Source of the DNA: Desulfosudis oleivorans | GTDB lineage: Bacteria > Desulfobacterota > Desulfobacteria > Desulfobacterales > SURF-7 | Assembly: GCA_020723325.1 (NCBI GenBank) | Contig: DYJD01000030.1 | Location: 26,029 to 90,028 of the forward strand | Length of the DNA: 64,000 bases | Direction of reading: 5' to 3' | Part shown: one piece after another, positions 9,018 to 16,869 of the stretch | Numbering within the stretch: position 1 is the stretch's first letter | Layout: every line of letters begins with the position of its first letter | Position numbers and translations under genes: made by a program | The notes under the pieces: generated by a model | Databases searched by the model: none | Seen by the model: the letters and a program-made list of their open reading frames with translations, nothing else | What the model was told of the DNA's origin: nothing

Positions 9018-9914
9018 TTATTCATGGTTGGTAGAGAAACCGTTCCGCACCAATTCCCCAAGCAAGGTCGTGATCACCGCGTTCCAGCCCTTGCTGCCGG
9101 ACTGTGGGGCTTTGACAATCCGTGGCAAATCAAAGGTCTCATATTCTCCATCGGGATGAGGAATCAGTACCGGGACATCCACATTGCGCAACAAAGGAAA
9201 ATCATTGGGGCTGTCCCCAAGTCCGATGGTCAGGATTGGACGGGAAAGATGTCTTTGAAAAATGGATTTGGTGAGTTCCACGGCCGTGCCTTTGTCGTTG
9301 CCCTCGCCCATGAGATGCCAGAAGCGTCCCCCGCGGACCAAGCGCAAACCAGCAGCCCGGGCCGGGGTAAGCAGGTCGTCCTTACCCACATCTTCATTCA
9401 GAAGCAACGGTTCCGTGAATTCGCGCTTCTTGGCCATGGCCGCCTGCTCCACGGACAAACCGGTCAATCTGGCGATCTCCGCCGTTTCCATATCGCTGAA
9501 CCCGCGCAGGGGGAAATGCTGCCGTACATGATCCACCACGATGCGCACAAGGGGATAGGGCGCGCCCAACGGAATCATCCGGTATCCGTTGCGATGGACT
9601 GCTTCGGGGATATGGAAACCGCGATAGCTGGCCGGAAAAAAAATTCCGCCGCCGTTTTCCACGATAAATGGATCATCCATGTCCAACTCGCTACGCAGAA
9701 CCTCCACCTCAGCCCGGGTCTTGCTGGTACACAGGATCAGGGGAATGCCAAGTTGCCGGATCATCAAAAGTGCCGTTCGGGCTGCTTCAAAGGAATAATC
9801 GTCATGGTTCAGCAAGGACCCGTCCAGATCTGTGAAAATCAACACCGGTCCGGACTTGGCTCGTCGGATGTTGTTTATTTTTATTTGCATCTGTAGGCTT
9901 TTAAGTTTAATCAT
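9018..9914 (-). CDS. HAD-family mannosyl-3-phosphoglycerate phosphatase-like protein
   Basis: A HAD Cof/MPGP-type phosphatase of about 298 residues. Motif I is LIFTDLDGSLLNHDDYSFEAA, of which the catalytic core is DLDGS; motif II is the Ser/Thr in LILCTSKTRAE; Lys/Gly motifs (GEGNDKGTAV) and GLGDSPNDFPLL (metal-binding Asp) follow. Lead residues and length match mannosyl-3-phosphoglycerate phosphatases, which make the compatible solute mannosylglycerate (or glucosylglycerate) from the phosphorylated product of the adjacent glycosyltransferases. The start is uncertain: ATGs at 9932, 9914 and 9890 all lack a clear ribosome-binding site, and the frame extends into the upstream phnD-like gene. 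The gene itself looks intact although its partner synthases are broken. Confidence 0.8.
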   Translation of the reverse strand: MIKLKSLQMQIKINNIRRAKSGPVLIFTDLDGSLLNHDDYSFEAARTALLMIRQLGIPLILCTSKTRAEVEVLRSELDMDDPFIVENGGGIFFPASYRGFHIPEAVHRNGYRMIPLGAPYPLVRIVVDHVRQHFPLRGFSDMETAEIARLTGLSVEQAAMAKKREFTEPLLLNEDVGKDDLLTPARAAGLRLVRGGRFWHLMGEGNDKGTAVELTKSIFQRHLSRPILTIGLGDSPNDFPLLRNVDVPVLIPHPDGEYETFDLPRIVKAPQSGSKGWNAVITTLLGELVRNGFSTNHE

Positions 9915-9921
9915 AGCCTTT

Positions 9922-11256
9922 TCAAGTCTCATCATCTTTTTTGTTGACCAGTTTTCCGACAAAATCTGGATACAACTTCTGCATGCATTCCATGCACACA
10001 CTATGAGAAAACTTTGCGTCCGTACAATTGGTGATAAAGACTTCAACCTGGTGCCAATAACCATGGTCGTCACGGATTTTCTTGCAAGAGGAGCAAATCG
10101 GTATCAACCCCTTGAGGGTTTTCACCTGTGCCAGGGCGTCCTGCAATTGTCCAATGAGCCGGGTTTTTATCTTTTCCAGTTTTCGGCGCTCTGCCAGTTC
10201 CTGACTCAGCACCCGATGAATGTTTTCCAACTTTTTGTTCAATTGCACGACATGGATTAAAAACCCGCTGATGACCGCAAATATGATGAAAATGCCGACA
10301 CCCCATCCCCAATGCTGACGCAGGGCCTGCCCCAGCGTCACTTGGCCATAGCCGATGTACGGGCCGATTTTCAGTTCCCTTAAGCAGTCGTTTACGCTGC
10401 GATAATTTTGGGGGGCCACCCAACCGGTGTAGTCCCCGGCCACAGCCGCCGGGGAATCGGCCGGCATGGCCAGCAATGATAGGGACACTTGCCGGCCGAG
10501 CTCTATCGGTACGTGCTGCATGCGGGAAAAAGGCCATTCCGGGTAAAGCTCTGTGCTATGAGCATATGGATAAATCGGGTGCTGCCGGGGTGAAACGATT
10601 CGTAACCCAGAGATGTCCAATTCATTTTGGATTTCCATCATTTTTAAATCATGGGAATTCAGCGAACCGGCGTCGACTTCTCCTTCCAAAACCGCCTCCA
10701 CCACAGCATGGGATGTCCCACCAAAGCTCAGTGAGGCAAATTGCTTGATGGGATCAAGCCCCGTTTTCTTGAATTCGCGCCGGACCATTGTCCAACCACA
10801 AAAAGCATGCTCATTGACGGCCATGAAATGCCGGTTGGGAAGATCTTCCAAGTGCGCAATGTCGCTCTCTGCCCGGCTGATAATCACACCACCGTATTCA
10901 ATATTGCCTCCGTTTAAGCGATGGTTGTTCAGGGTAGCGATGGCATTGATACCCACAGTCATCTCCAGGGTGACATACTGAGCCGGATTGCTCAGCAGGA
11001 AATCGATATACTCACGCTTGACGGCCGGCTCAATCTCATCCGCTGCCAGGGGAATAATTTCAAATCGGTACCCGGCTATCTTGTCAGTCAGATAATCCGC
11101 CGTTGGCCCCCATTTTTGCATACACGGCTTTTCGCCGAGTGGAGCCCAAACACCGATTTTCACGGTGTCGTCCCCGGCAGTGGATGGGAAAGGTGAACCC
11201 ATGACCAGTAACCCAATAATTGCAATCAAGTAATATGTCGGAATCTTCCGAATCAT
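9922..11256 (-). CDS. PhnD-like periplasmic receptor with membrane anchor and Cys-rich tail
   Basis: A 444-residue protein. A signal peptide (MIRKIPTYYLIAIIGLLVMG) leads into a PhnD/phosphonate-binding-like domain (about residues 30-270: VKIGVWAPLGEKPCMQKWGP, then SFGGTSHAVVEAVLEGEVDA). A transmembrane helix near residues 325-345 (GVGIFIIFAVISGFLIHVV) is followed by a coiled coil and a C-terminal CSSCKKIRDDHGYWHQVE...FSHSVCMECMQKLYPD module. That tail is a recurrent ending of sensor proteins in Desulfobacterota; its two CxxC pairs suggest metal binding (inference). There is no kinase or transporter neighbour. ATG 11256 fits the signal peptide; the longer frame covers nhaA remnants. Confidence 0.8.
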   Translation of the reverse strand: MIRKIPTYYLIAIIGLLVMGSPFPSTAGDDTVKIGVWAPLGEKPCMQKWGPTADYLTDKIAGYRFEIIPLAADEIEPAVKREYIDFLLSNPAQYVTLEMTVGINAIATLNNHRLNGGNIEYGGVIISRAESDIAHLEDLPNRHFMAVNEHAFCGWTMVRREFKKTGLDPIKQFASLSFGGTSHAVVEAVLEGEVDAGSLNSHDLKMMEIQNELDISGLRIVSPRQHPIYPYAHSTELYPEWPFSRMQHVPIELGRQVSLSLLAMPADSPAAVAGDYTGWVAPQNYRSVNDCLRELKIGPYIGYGQVTLGQALRQHWGWGVGIFIIFAVISGFLIHVVQLNKKLENIHRVLSQELAERRKLEKIKTRLIGQLQDALAQVKTLKGLIPICSSCKKIRDDHGYWHQVEVFITNCTDAKFSHSVCMECMQKLYPDFVGKLVNKKDDET

Positions 11257-11274
11257 GAATACGCCCCGTTTTCG

Positions 11275-11849
11275 TGGAATGCCGGTATTGACCAGGACAA
11301 AAGCGGCTATAACCAAGATGGCCACCGGCAGATGGAGAAAATCTTGCAAACTCCGGAAGTCAAAAACAACAACCAAGTTGAAACGCCGATAATCAGATAA
11401 GGCAATCTATTCCTCACGCCGCCAAGATTCATGAACATCAGCAAAAAAAAGAAAAAAACCGCTCCCTCCAGGGGGGCGAAATTCAATGAGGTTGTGTAGA
11501 AAATGGCGATGACCAATACCGCACCGATATCGTCCACAATGGCCAATGAAACCAGAAAAATCATCAAGCCCTCGTTTACCAGTTGTAAGATGGTGAAGTG
11601 TTTATTCCAGTGGCCGATTTGTATAATGATTGGAAGCTGAATGATTTTTTCATAGGCACCTTGCAAAGGTGAATTCATCATTAGTAAGGCCGTTGTTCCG
11701 GCAAGGAAAAGCAGGATGCCGCCGACGGTCTGTCTCTGATCGAATTCCTGAAAGGGTGTCAGGAAGCGATTTAATTGCGACTCCCATGGATAATAATCCA
11801 ATCCCTGGAAGGAAATGCCCTTGGCTTGGTTTTTAGTGCTTGTCATCAA
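11275..11849 (-). pseudogene. nhaA: Remnant of Na+/H+ antiporter NhaA
   Basis: From ATG 11849 the frame encodes NhaA-like pieces that do not join properly. FDQRQTVGGILLFLAGTTALLMMNSP and LVNEGLMIFLV correspond to the first helices. The sequence then jumps to SLAIVDDIGAVLVIAIFYT, which in NhaA lies some 80 residues later and contains the essential Asp pair. After STWLLFLTSGV the frame leaves the family and stops at 11307. A neighbouring frame continues with LHLPVAILVIAAFVLVNTGI, matching a still later NhaA helix. At least two internal deletions, one in frame and one shifting frame, are therefore inferred. Intact NhaA is near 390-450 residues; this locus keeps about 200. Confidence 0.75.
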
Positions 11850-11888
11850 TGCCGCCTTTTCCTTTTCAAACAGTGAGGGTGTGTTAAA

Positions 11889-11927
11889 TAAAAAAGGCCG
11901 CCATCCGACTTTCGTCGGATGGCGGCC
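11889..11927 (-). terminator. Intrinsic terminator in the nhaA leader
   Basis: A perfect 14-bp stem (arms 11896-11909 and 11914-11927, loop of four) is followed on the minus strand by TTTTTT. It sits 47 bases before the nhaA start codon and downstream of the leader hairpin, so it reads as a transcription attenuator of the minus-strand operon rather than an end-of-gene terminator; no minus-strand gene lies upstream. Confidence 0.85.
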
Positions 11928-11934
11928 CGACCAT

Positions 11935-11975
11935 CCCTCTGTCCTCCGGAGTCAATGCCCTCCGGACCCTGAGAA
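11935..11975 (-). promoter_or_regulatory. Structured nhaA leader, candidate Li+/Na+ riboswitch (nhaA-I class)
   Basis: On the minus strand the leader contains a 7-bp stem (TCCGGAG paired with CTCCGGA, at 11960-11966 and 11945-11951) closing a loop GGCATTGA, with purine-rich flanks (CTCAGGG before, GGACAGAGGGATGG after). It lies between a good promoter and a strong terminator directly upstream of nhaA. Aptamer plus expression platform upstream of nhaA is the setting of the nhaA-I RNA motif, reported as a lithium-sensing riboswitch. Assignment to that class rests on context and on my memory of the motif; a covariance-model search is needed to confirm it. Confidence 0.55.
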
Positions 11976-11999
11976 AGATAATTTTTTTAGATTATTGAA

Positions 12000-12028
12000 A
12001 CCATACAAGCCTTTAACCTAAAAATCAA
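12000..12028 (-). promoter_or_regulatory. Sigma-70 promoter for the nhaA leader
   Basis: On the minus strand TTGATT (12023-12028) and TATGGT (12000-12005) are separated by exactly 17 bp. Transcription would start near 11993, about 20 bases upstream of the leader hairpin, as expected for a riboswitch-controlled transcript. Confidence 0.5.
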
Positions 12029-12173
12029 CCGCAAAATAAATGGTTACAGCATGGGAAAAACCCGATACCGATGCCGATGCCGGCTCTTGATATTTGCTGC
12101 AAAAACGCTAATAATATTATTATGGTCATATTCGAAATCCAAATAACATGATCAAACAATCCAAGCGGTGCAT

Positions 12174-12665
12174 ATGATACGGCTTCGATTCTGCAAAAAT
12201 TTCCGTGCATTCCCGGTTCTTCTTTTTACTTTCGTTTTATTGGCATTCGGTTGCGCAACCAATCGCCACAATAGCCAGAATAACATCACCGGTAATTGGA
12301 AATGGACCCTGCGGGAAGGCAATACCACTGTTAAAGGGACCTCTCATTTTTACAATGACGGCAATCTGCGTCATAACGGCAGCATTGTGGTGAGGATAGG
12401 CGACAAAATGGCCGTGTATGACTTCCGTGATTCCCTGAAATGGAAAATAGAAAACAATTATCTCATCGAACTACCGGAGTCCATGCCGCAATTTTTCAAT
12501 TTCCGAGGGGATCCCGAGGCTGTTGAAGCGGCACAAAACAATATCCGCCGCGATGAAGTCAAGGAAATAAAATCCAAAATATTGCACTTATCCAAAGATA
12601 ATTGTGTTTTGCTGATCGATCACGGCAATAACACACTGGAACTGATTCTGAGCCGGATAGACTAA
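12174..12665 (+). CDS. Lipoprotein of unknown function
   Basis: A 163-residue lipoprotein: a basic start, a hydrophobic segment FPVLLFTFVLLAFG and the lipobox Cys (LAFGC) at about residue 28. The mature part begins ITGNWKWTLREG and includes SHFYNDGNLRHNGSIVV, which resembles lipocalin-like/DUF-type beta domains that measure 'GNW' strands, but I cannot name a family. ATG 12174 is preceded by AGCGG; a GTG six bases upstream is possible. It overlaps the STAS gene on the opposite strand by four bases, so the two genes converge. Confidence 0.75.
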   Translation: MIRLRFCKNFRAFPVLLFTFVLLAFGCATNRHNSQNNITGNWKWTLREGNTTVKGTSHFYNDGNLRHNGSIVVRIGDKMAVYDFRDSLKWKIENNYLIELPESMPQFFNFRGDPEAVEAAQNNIRRDEVKEIKSKILHLSKDNCVLLIDHGNNTLELILSRID

Positions 12666-13015
12666 TGGGAAGCAATGAAGCTTTCAAATGCTTGAATCCC
12701 TTCACCCACGGACGGCATTATCGGTAAAAAAGTGTCAAACCCGGAGATCTCAAACACTTCTTTAACATAATCCTGCATGGCGCAAAGCACCAGATGCCCT
12801 TCCGTCCGTTTCAGGTCCTTGGTGGCTTTTAAAATGATCCGCAGCCCGGCGCTGGAGATGTATTCCAGGTCTGAAAAATCCAGCAGAACCTTTTTGGCGC
12901 CGGCTTTGATGGCGCTGAAAATTTTATCCTCGAATGCGGTGGATGTATTGGAATCCAGCCGGCCCTGAATACGGAAAATAACGATATCACTTTGTTTGGT
13001 TTCGGTGAGTTTCAT
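12662..13015 (-). CDS. STAS-domain anti-anti-sigma factor
   Basis: A 117-residue stand-alone STAS domain. The phosphorylation site is DLEYISSAGLRIIL, where the first or second Ser of SSAG is modified by an RsbW/SpoIIAB-type kinase and released by a SpoIIE-type phosphatase. ATG 13015 follows TAGGAG by seven bases. The gene lies 17 bp downstream of a kinase-like gene on the same strand, making a partner-switch pair; SpoIIE phosphatases lie at 17169-19301 and 23414-24874. The final target is not visible: no sigma factor gene is nearby. Confidence 0.9.
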   Translation of the reverse strand: MKLTETKQSDIVIFRIQGRLDSNTSTAFEDKIFSAIKAGAKKVLLDFSDLEYISSAGLRIILKATKDLKRTEGHLVLCAMQDYVKEVFEISGFDTFLPIMPSVGEGIQAFESFIASH

Positions 13016-13032
13016 CAGTACTCCTATCTTGT

Positions 13033-13512
13033 TCAATCCGCGCTTGTCTTTTTCATTCCGGCAGGCAGCTTCGGCCCCTCGCCGCAGGCTAGCCCGGCTA
13101 GGCATTTTTTCATTTCCAGAATATTCACTTTTCCACAACGCCGGTAAGCCAGATGATTCATCACATGCCGGACCAGATGGATCCCCATCCCGCCGATGGC
13201 CCGCTCCGTAAGACAGCAGGTAAGATCCGGCGGAATACATGCAAGCGGATTGAAGGCGGTGCCGGTATCCTCCATTTTGATGAATAGGTCATCGGCCTTC
13301 AGTGTAATGGAAAAGCGCACAAAATGTTCGTTGCCTTCGGCGCACCCGTAAGAAACCAGATTTGTAAAGAGTTCATCCAGGGCCAGGTTGATTTCCAGGA
13401 CCGATTTGGCAGGCAGCCCGGTCCGTCGGCCGAATTCCGTGATTTTCCGATGCAAGGCATCCAATTCCTTCATCCGGCATTTTAATTTGAATGTCAAGGA
13501 TTTGTCTTTCAT
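13033..13512 (-). CDS. RsbW/SpoIIAB-like serine kinase (anti-sigma type)
   Basis: A 159-residue HATPase_c_2 protein. The N box is LALDELFTNLVSYG and the G box MEDTGTAFNP, followed by a GGMGIHLVRHVM G2-like motif. In this family the protein phosphorylates a cognate STAS protein, here surely the gene just downstream. It starts at ATG 13512. The 20-residue tail (GEGPKLPAGMKKTSAD) is Lys/Pro rich and not conserved in my recollection. Whether it also binds a sigma factor cannot be judged. Confidence 0.88.
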   Translation of the reverse strand: MKDKSLTFKLKCRMKELDALHRKITEFGRRTGLPAKSVLEINLALDELFTNLVSYGCAEGNEHFVRFSITLKADDLFIKMEDTGTAFNPLACIPPDLTCCLTERAIGGMGIHLVRHVMNHLAYRRCGKVNILEMKKCLAGLACGEGPKLPAGMKKTSAD

Positions 13513-13579
13513 AACCCGGCATAACCCTTGTAGCGCATTTCAGCCACTTTCTATCCATGCTAATCGGCTATTATTTTAG

Positions 13580-13775
13580 CCGCGATAATCAAATTCGAAA
13601 TTCTAAAACCGAAATCCGAAACAATTTCAAAATTTCAATGACCCCAAAAAAGCAAAACAAAAAACAGCTATTCAATGGCCAAATCAATGTCGTGTTTGTT
13701 TTTTTAAATTTTAATGATTCGAATTTGTTTCGCATTTCGATATTCGAATTTCGGATTTTTTCTAACTGGCCATAA
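13580..13775. repeat. AT-rich intergenic inverted repeat with TTCGAAATTC units
   Basis: About 190 bp between the RsbW-like and cNMP genes carry diverged copies of AATTCGAAATTC, CCGAAATCCGAAAC and their complements, arranged head-to-head around a centre near GGCCAAATCAAT (about 13677-13690). The two arms form an imperfect inverted repeat. Similar degenerate CGAAATTCGAAAT stretches recur between genes in several anaerobe genomes; no coding function is apparent. Confidence 0.55.
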
Positions 13776-13798
13776 CGTCAACCAAGACCGAATTATTC

Positions 13799-14326
13799 TT
13801 ATACTAGAATCGCCCCCAGTTTACCGATACATGTTTCGCATTCATCCCCGTGTTCCACCAGGAAACGTTCCTCCCAGACCCGGATGCGATCGATCATGGC
13901 TTGAATCACCTTGGGTTTCAGTTCCGGAAAGCGCTCCATGGCCAGGATGAATTTATCGCGGGTGATCATTAAAAAGCTGAGATCCGAAACCGCCCGCAGG
14001 GTATACAACTGCCGCAGTTTTCCCAGAAGCGCCAGCCCGCCCAGAAAAACTCCGGGGCCGTATTCCCGCAGGGGTTTTTCCTTGCCATGAACATTGCGAA
14101 ACAGGGCCGCGGTTCCCTTTATGATGTAAAAAGCCCGATCCATCTCTTCATATTCCTGGAAAAGGGTTTCTCCGGTTTTTACGCTTTCCCGGCTGCACAG
14201 ATAAGCAAAGCCCTTAATCATCTCCAGGGGCATTTGCGAGAAAAAATTGATTCCCCGCAATACCGTGAGATTTTCCTGGAATTCACAGGCCCCGCAAAGC
14301 TCATTTTTTTCCATGGACGAGTTCAT
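13799..14326 (-). CDS. Cyclic-nucleotide-binding (CRP-like) domain protein
   Basis: A 175-residue protein with one cNMP-binding fold: GINFFSQMPLEMIKGFAYLC, GETLFQEYEEMDRAFYIIKG, then VFLGGLALLGKLRQLYTLRA. There is no DNA-binding helix-turn-helix, so it is a sensor or scaffold rather than a transcription factor. Two Cys pairs flank the domain (CGAC near the start, CETC near the end). Its ATG overlaps the end of the upstream ABC-transporter gene by 26 bp (GGGGTG in front), so the two are translationally linked and probably act together; in some relatives such domains are fused to the transporter. Confidence 0.82.
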   Translation of the reverse strand: MNSSMEKNELCGACEFQENLTVLRGINFFSQMPLEMIKGFAYLCSRESVKTGETLFQEYEEMDRAFYIIKGTAALFRNVHGKEKPLREYGPGVFLGGLALLGKLRQLYTLRAVSDLSFLMITRDKFILAMERFPELKPKVIQAMIDRIRVWEERFLVEHGDECETCIGKLGAILV

Positions 14327-16811
14327 ACAGCACCCCGTGTTTCTTCAGAAGCTCTTCATAGGCTCCTATTTCAACAATTTTGCCTGCCTTCATGACAGCG
14401 ATTTTATCATATCCCTTGACAATGTCCAGCCGGTGAGCCACGGAAATAACCGTGGTATTCCCCCGCAGACGGGTTTCGATCATATTTTGAATGCGCGCCT
14501 GGGATTTATTGTCCAAGGAAGCGGTGGCTTCATCCATGAGCAACACCTTGGGCTGTTTCAAGAGCACCCGGGCCACTGCCAACTTCTGCTTTTGCCCCCC
14601 GGAAAGATTCTCGCCCTTGCTTCCGACCATAAATTGCATGCCGATTTCGATCATCTGCTCCAGCAACCCCTCCTCAATCAACAGGTGGATGATATTCCGG
14701 CCGATTTTTTCCCGCACCCATGGGGCGCTGCTCTTGAGCTTGCCATAGAGGATGTTGCTTAAAATGCTCTCGGAAAAAATATAGGTGGATAGCCGATAGA
14801 AGATAAATTCATCCGGCCGCTTTTTGTCCGCCAAATGCCTGAACTGTTGCCGGCCCTCTAAAATCCTGGTTTGCAATGCCGTGGATAAGGCGACCATCTT
14901 GTGCTTACCCGGACAGAAACGCAGCCCCAGGGTCAGCAACCGCCTGCGTTCCGCCTCTGAAAAACGCGCTGACGACCATTCTTTTACAGATCCGAACCAG
15001 TCCTTGTAGGTGCTGAATTCCTCCATCAGAATGGGACTCTGCTCAAAGAAAACCGCTTCCAGGGGAAAGTCGCCCAGGATATCCACGGTCTGCTTTGCAA
15101 GATCAAAGCCCAGGGAGATGAGGGGCTGGAGCAATCCCGCTCTTTCCAGGAATGAAATGAACAAAGGGTCAGCGGCAAGGGCGGCCGGGTCAAGGCGCCA
15201 GATACGGGAAGCGCCGAAGATCAGGTTCTCGGCCACGCTGGAATAATAAAGATAATGGTCTTCGCTGAAAAATTCCACATGCTGGGCCAGGTTTTCCCCA
15301 AAATCCTTTTGAAAATTATGGCGGGTGCGGATCAGCAAAGGCACCATGCTGCCGTATTTATCCGTATCCAGCACCGCATTCAGGCCGAAATTGAGCACAT
15401 CCGTAAACAAACCCACTTGCTGCAACACCGCCGCCATCTGATCCAGATGGGGCGGCGGCCCGGGCGGCCCCTGGCCGTTCTCCTTGGCAGCCCAGGAATA
15501 GAGCAGGTTGTCCTGAATGGTTCCGTCAAAAATAAACGGCGCCTGGGAAATGATGCCGATATGGTCGATGATCTCTTTTTTAGATAGATCCGCGATCTCC
15601 CGGCCGTCCAAGCGGGCATGACCGCCGGTATATTTGAACAATTGCCCGAGGCATTGAACCAATGTGCTCTTGCCGCTGCCGGAAAAACCCACCAGGGCCA
15701 GATGCTCGCCGGGATTGAGCTCAAAGGAAACATCATCCAACAGGCGCATGCCGTCGTCGGTTGTAAAGGAAAGCCGGTCCACTGTCAGGCGCCCTGCAAA
15801 GGTCTGCCCGGACTGCTCCAGGGGCAGCAATTGAAATTCAGGCGCCCCCCGGAAATACTCCATGGTTCGCCGGTAACGCACGGCCGCATCCTGATACACC
15901 TGGTAATAATCGATCAATTCCTTCCAGGGGTCGTAGAGTTTTTCCTGGGCGGACAGAAAAGCCACCAGGGCGCCCAATTCCAGCCGGCCCCGCATGGTCA
16001 GGTAGCCGCCGATGATGAAGATCAACAAGGGGCCGATGCTGCTAAACAGGTTGTTCAGGCTTTTTACCCCGTTCATAAACATATTCCAGACAATGCGGAT
16101 GCGCTGCAGTTTGATCACTATTGCGGTGTATTTGCGGTTTTCAATGGTAAAGGCGCCGTTGGCCTGGATCTCCTGGATGCCGCTCACGGCCTCGGAGATC
16201 TTGCCGGAATATTCCCGGGATACGTCCACCCGCCGTTTGTTCTGGATATTGGCACCCCGCTGCACCAGGGGCACCAGGATCAGCACCAGCGGATAAATGG
16301 AAAGGGAAATTGCGGCCAAAAGCGGATTCAACCAAAACAGATAACCGGCAAAAGCCAGCAAGGTCAAAACATTGACAAGGGGCGTGGCCAAGGCCATGCC
16401 GGCGAAATTCCCGGCTGTACTGAGTTCGGTGAGCAGAAAGGAGACCACGGTGCCGGGCTGGGATTTGCGGAAAAAGATAAGGGGCAGAACCAGGATATGC
16501 TCGAACAGGGCCATGCGCATGTTTTTCAAGGCGCGTTCGCTGATGACCGCCTGCAATACGTTGATCAAATATTTCATGATATTGGAAACGATGATGGCTG
16601 AAAGGTAAATTCCGCAATAATAGGCCAATAGGTCTATCTGTCGGAATTTAATGGCTTCGTTTACAATGCGTTTCTGCATTTCCAAAGGCACCACCCGGGC
16701 GGCCACGGCGATCATGATGACGCCGAACAACAGGGCCTGCAGTTTGCCGTTGGAGGCCAGGGCCCATGATGTCATGGATTTTTCATATACCGGGGTTTTC
16801 TTTTCAGCCAT
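14301..16811 (-). CDS. ABC exporter with large insertion in the ATPase domain
   Basis: An 836-residue half-exporter: a six-helix ABC membrane domain (about residues 20-320) and an ATPase. Walker A is GFSGSGKST (about 375-383), the Q-loop Q423, signature LSGGQKQKL (about 736), Walker B VLLMDEATAS and the H-loop AHRLD. The stretch from Q-loop to signature is about 313 residues, against 60-70 normally. The insert repeats the segment that normally follows the Q-loop: FDGTIQDNLLY, YSSVAENLIFG and FSESILSNILYG. It also contains a signature-like degenerate block (SEAERRRLLTLGLRFCPG). The substrate is unknown. ATG 16811 follows GAGGG. The downstream cNMP protein overlaps its end. Confidence 0.9.
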   Translation of the reverse strand: MAEKKTPVYEKSMTSWALASNGKLQALLFGVIMIAVAARVVPLEMQKRIVNEAIKFRQIDLLAYYCGIYLSAIIVSNIMKYLINVLQAVISERALKNMRMALFEHILVLPLIFFRKSQPGTVVSFLLTELSTAGNFAGMALATPLVNVLTLLAFAGYLFWLNPLLAAISLSIYPLVLILVPLVQRGANIQNKRRVDVSREYSGKISEAVSGIQEIQANGAFTIENRKYTAIVIKLQRIRIVWNMFMNGVKSLNNLFSSIGPLLIFIIGGYLTMRGRLELGALVAFLSAQEKLYDPWKELIDYYQVYQDAAVRYRRTMEYFRGAPEFQLLPLEQSGQTFAGRLTVDRLSFTTDDGMRLLDDVSFELNPGEHLALVGFSGSGKSTLVQCLGQLFKYTGGHARLDGREIADLSKKEIIDHIGIISQAPFIFDGTIQDNLLYSWAAKENGQGPPGPPPHLDQMAAVLQQVGLFTDVLNFGLNAVLDTDKYGSMVPLLIRTRHNFQKDFGENLAQHVEFFSEDHYLYYSSVAENLIFGASRIWRLDPAALAADPLFISFLERAGLLQPLISLGFDLAKQTVDILGDFPLEAVFFEQSPILMEEFSTYKDWFGSVKEWSSARFSEAERRRLLTLGLRFCPGKHKMVALSTALQTRILEGRQQFRHLADKKRPDEFIFYRLSTYIFSESILSNILYGKLKSSAPWVREKIGRNIIHLLIEEGLLEQMIEIGMQFMVGSKGENLSGGQKQKLAVARVLLKQPKVLLMDEATASLDNKSQARIQNMIETRLRGNTTVISVAHRLDIVKGYDKIAVMKAGKIVEIGAYEELLKKHGVLYELVHGKK

Positions 16812-16869
16812 GCAAACGGCCCTCTTCAAGGGGTGAACTATGGCAGGCGGTCAAGGCAATCGCATTTGG

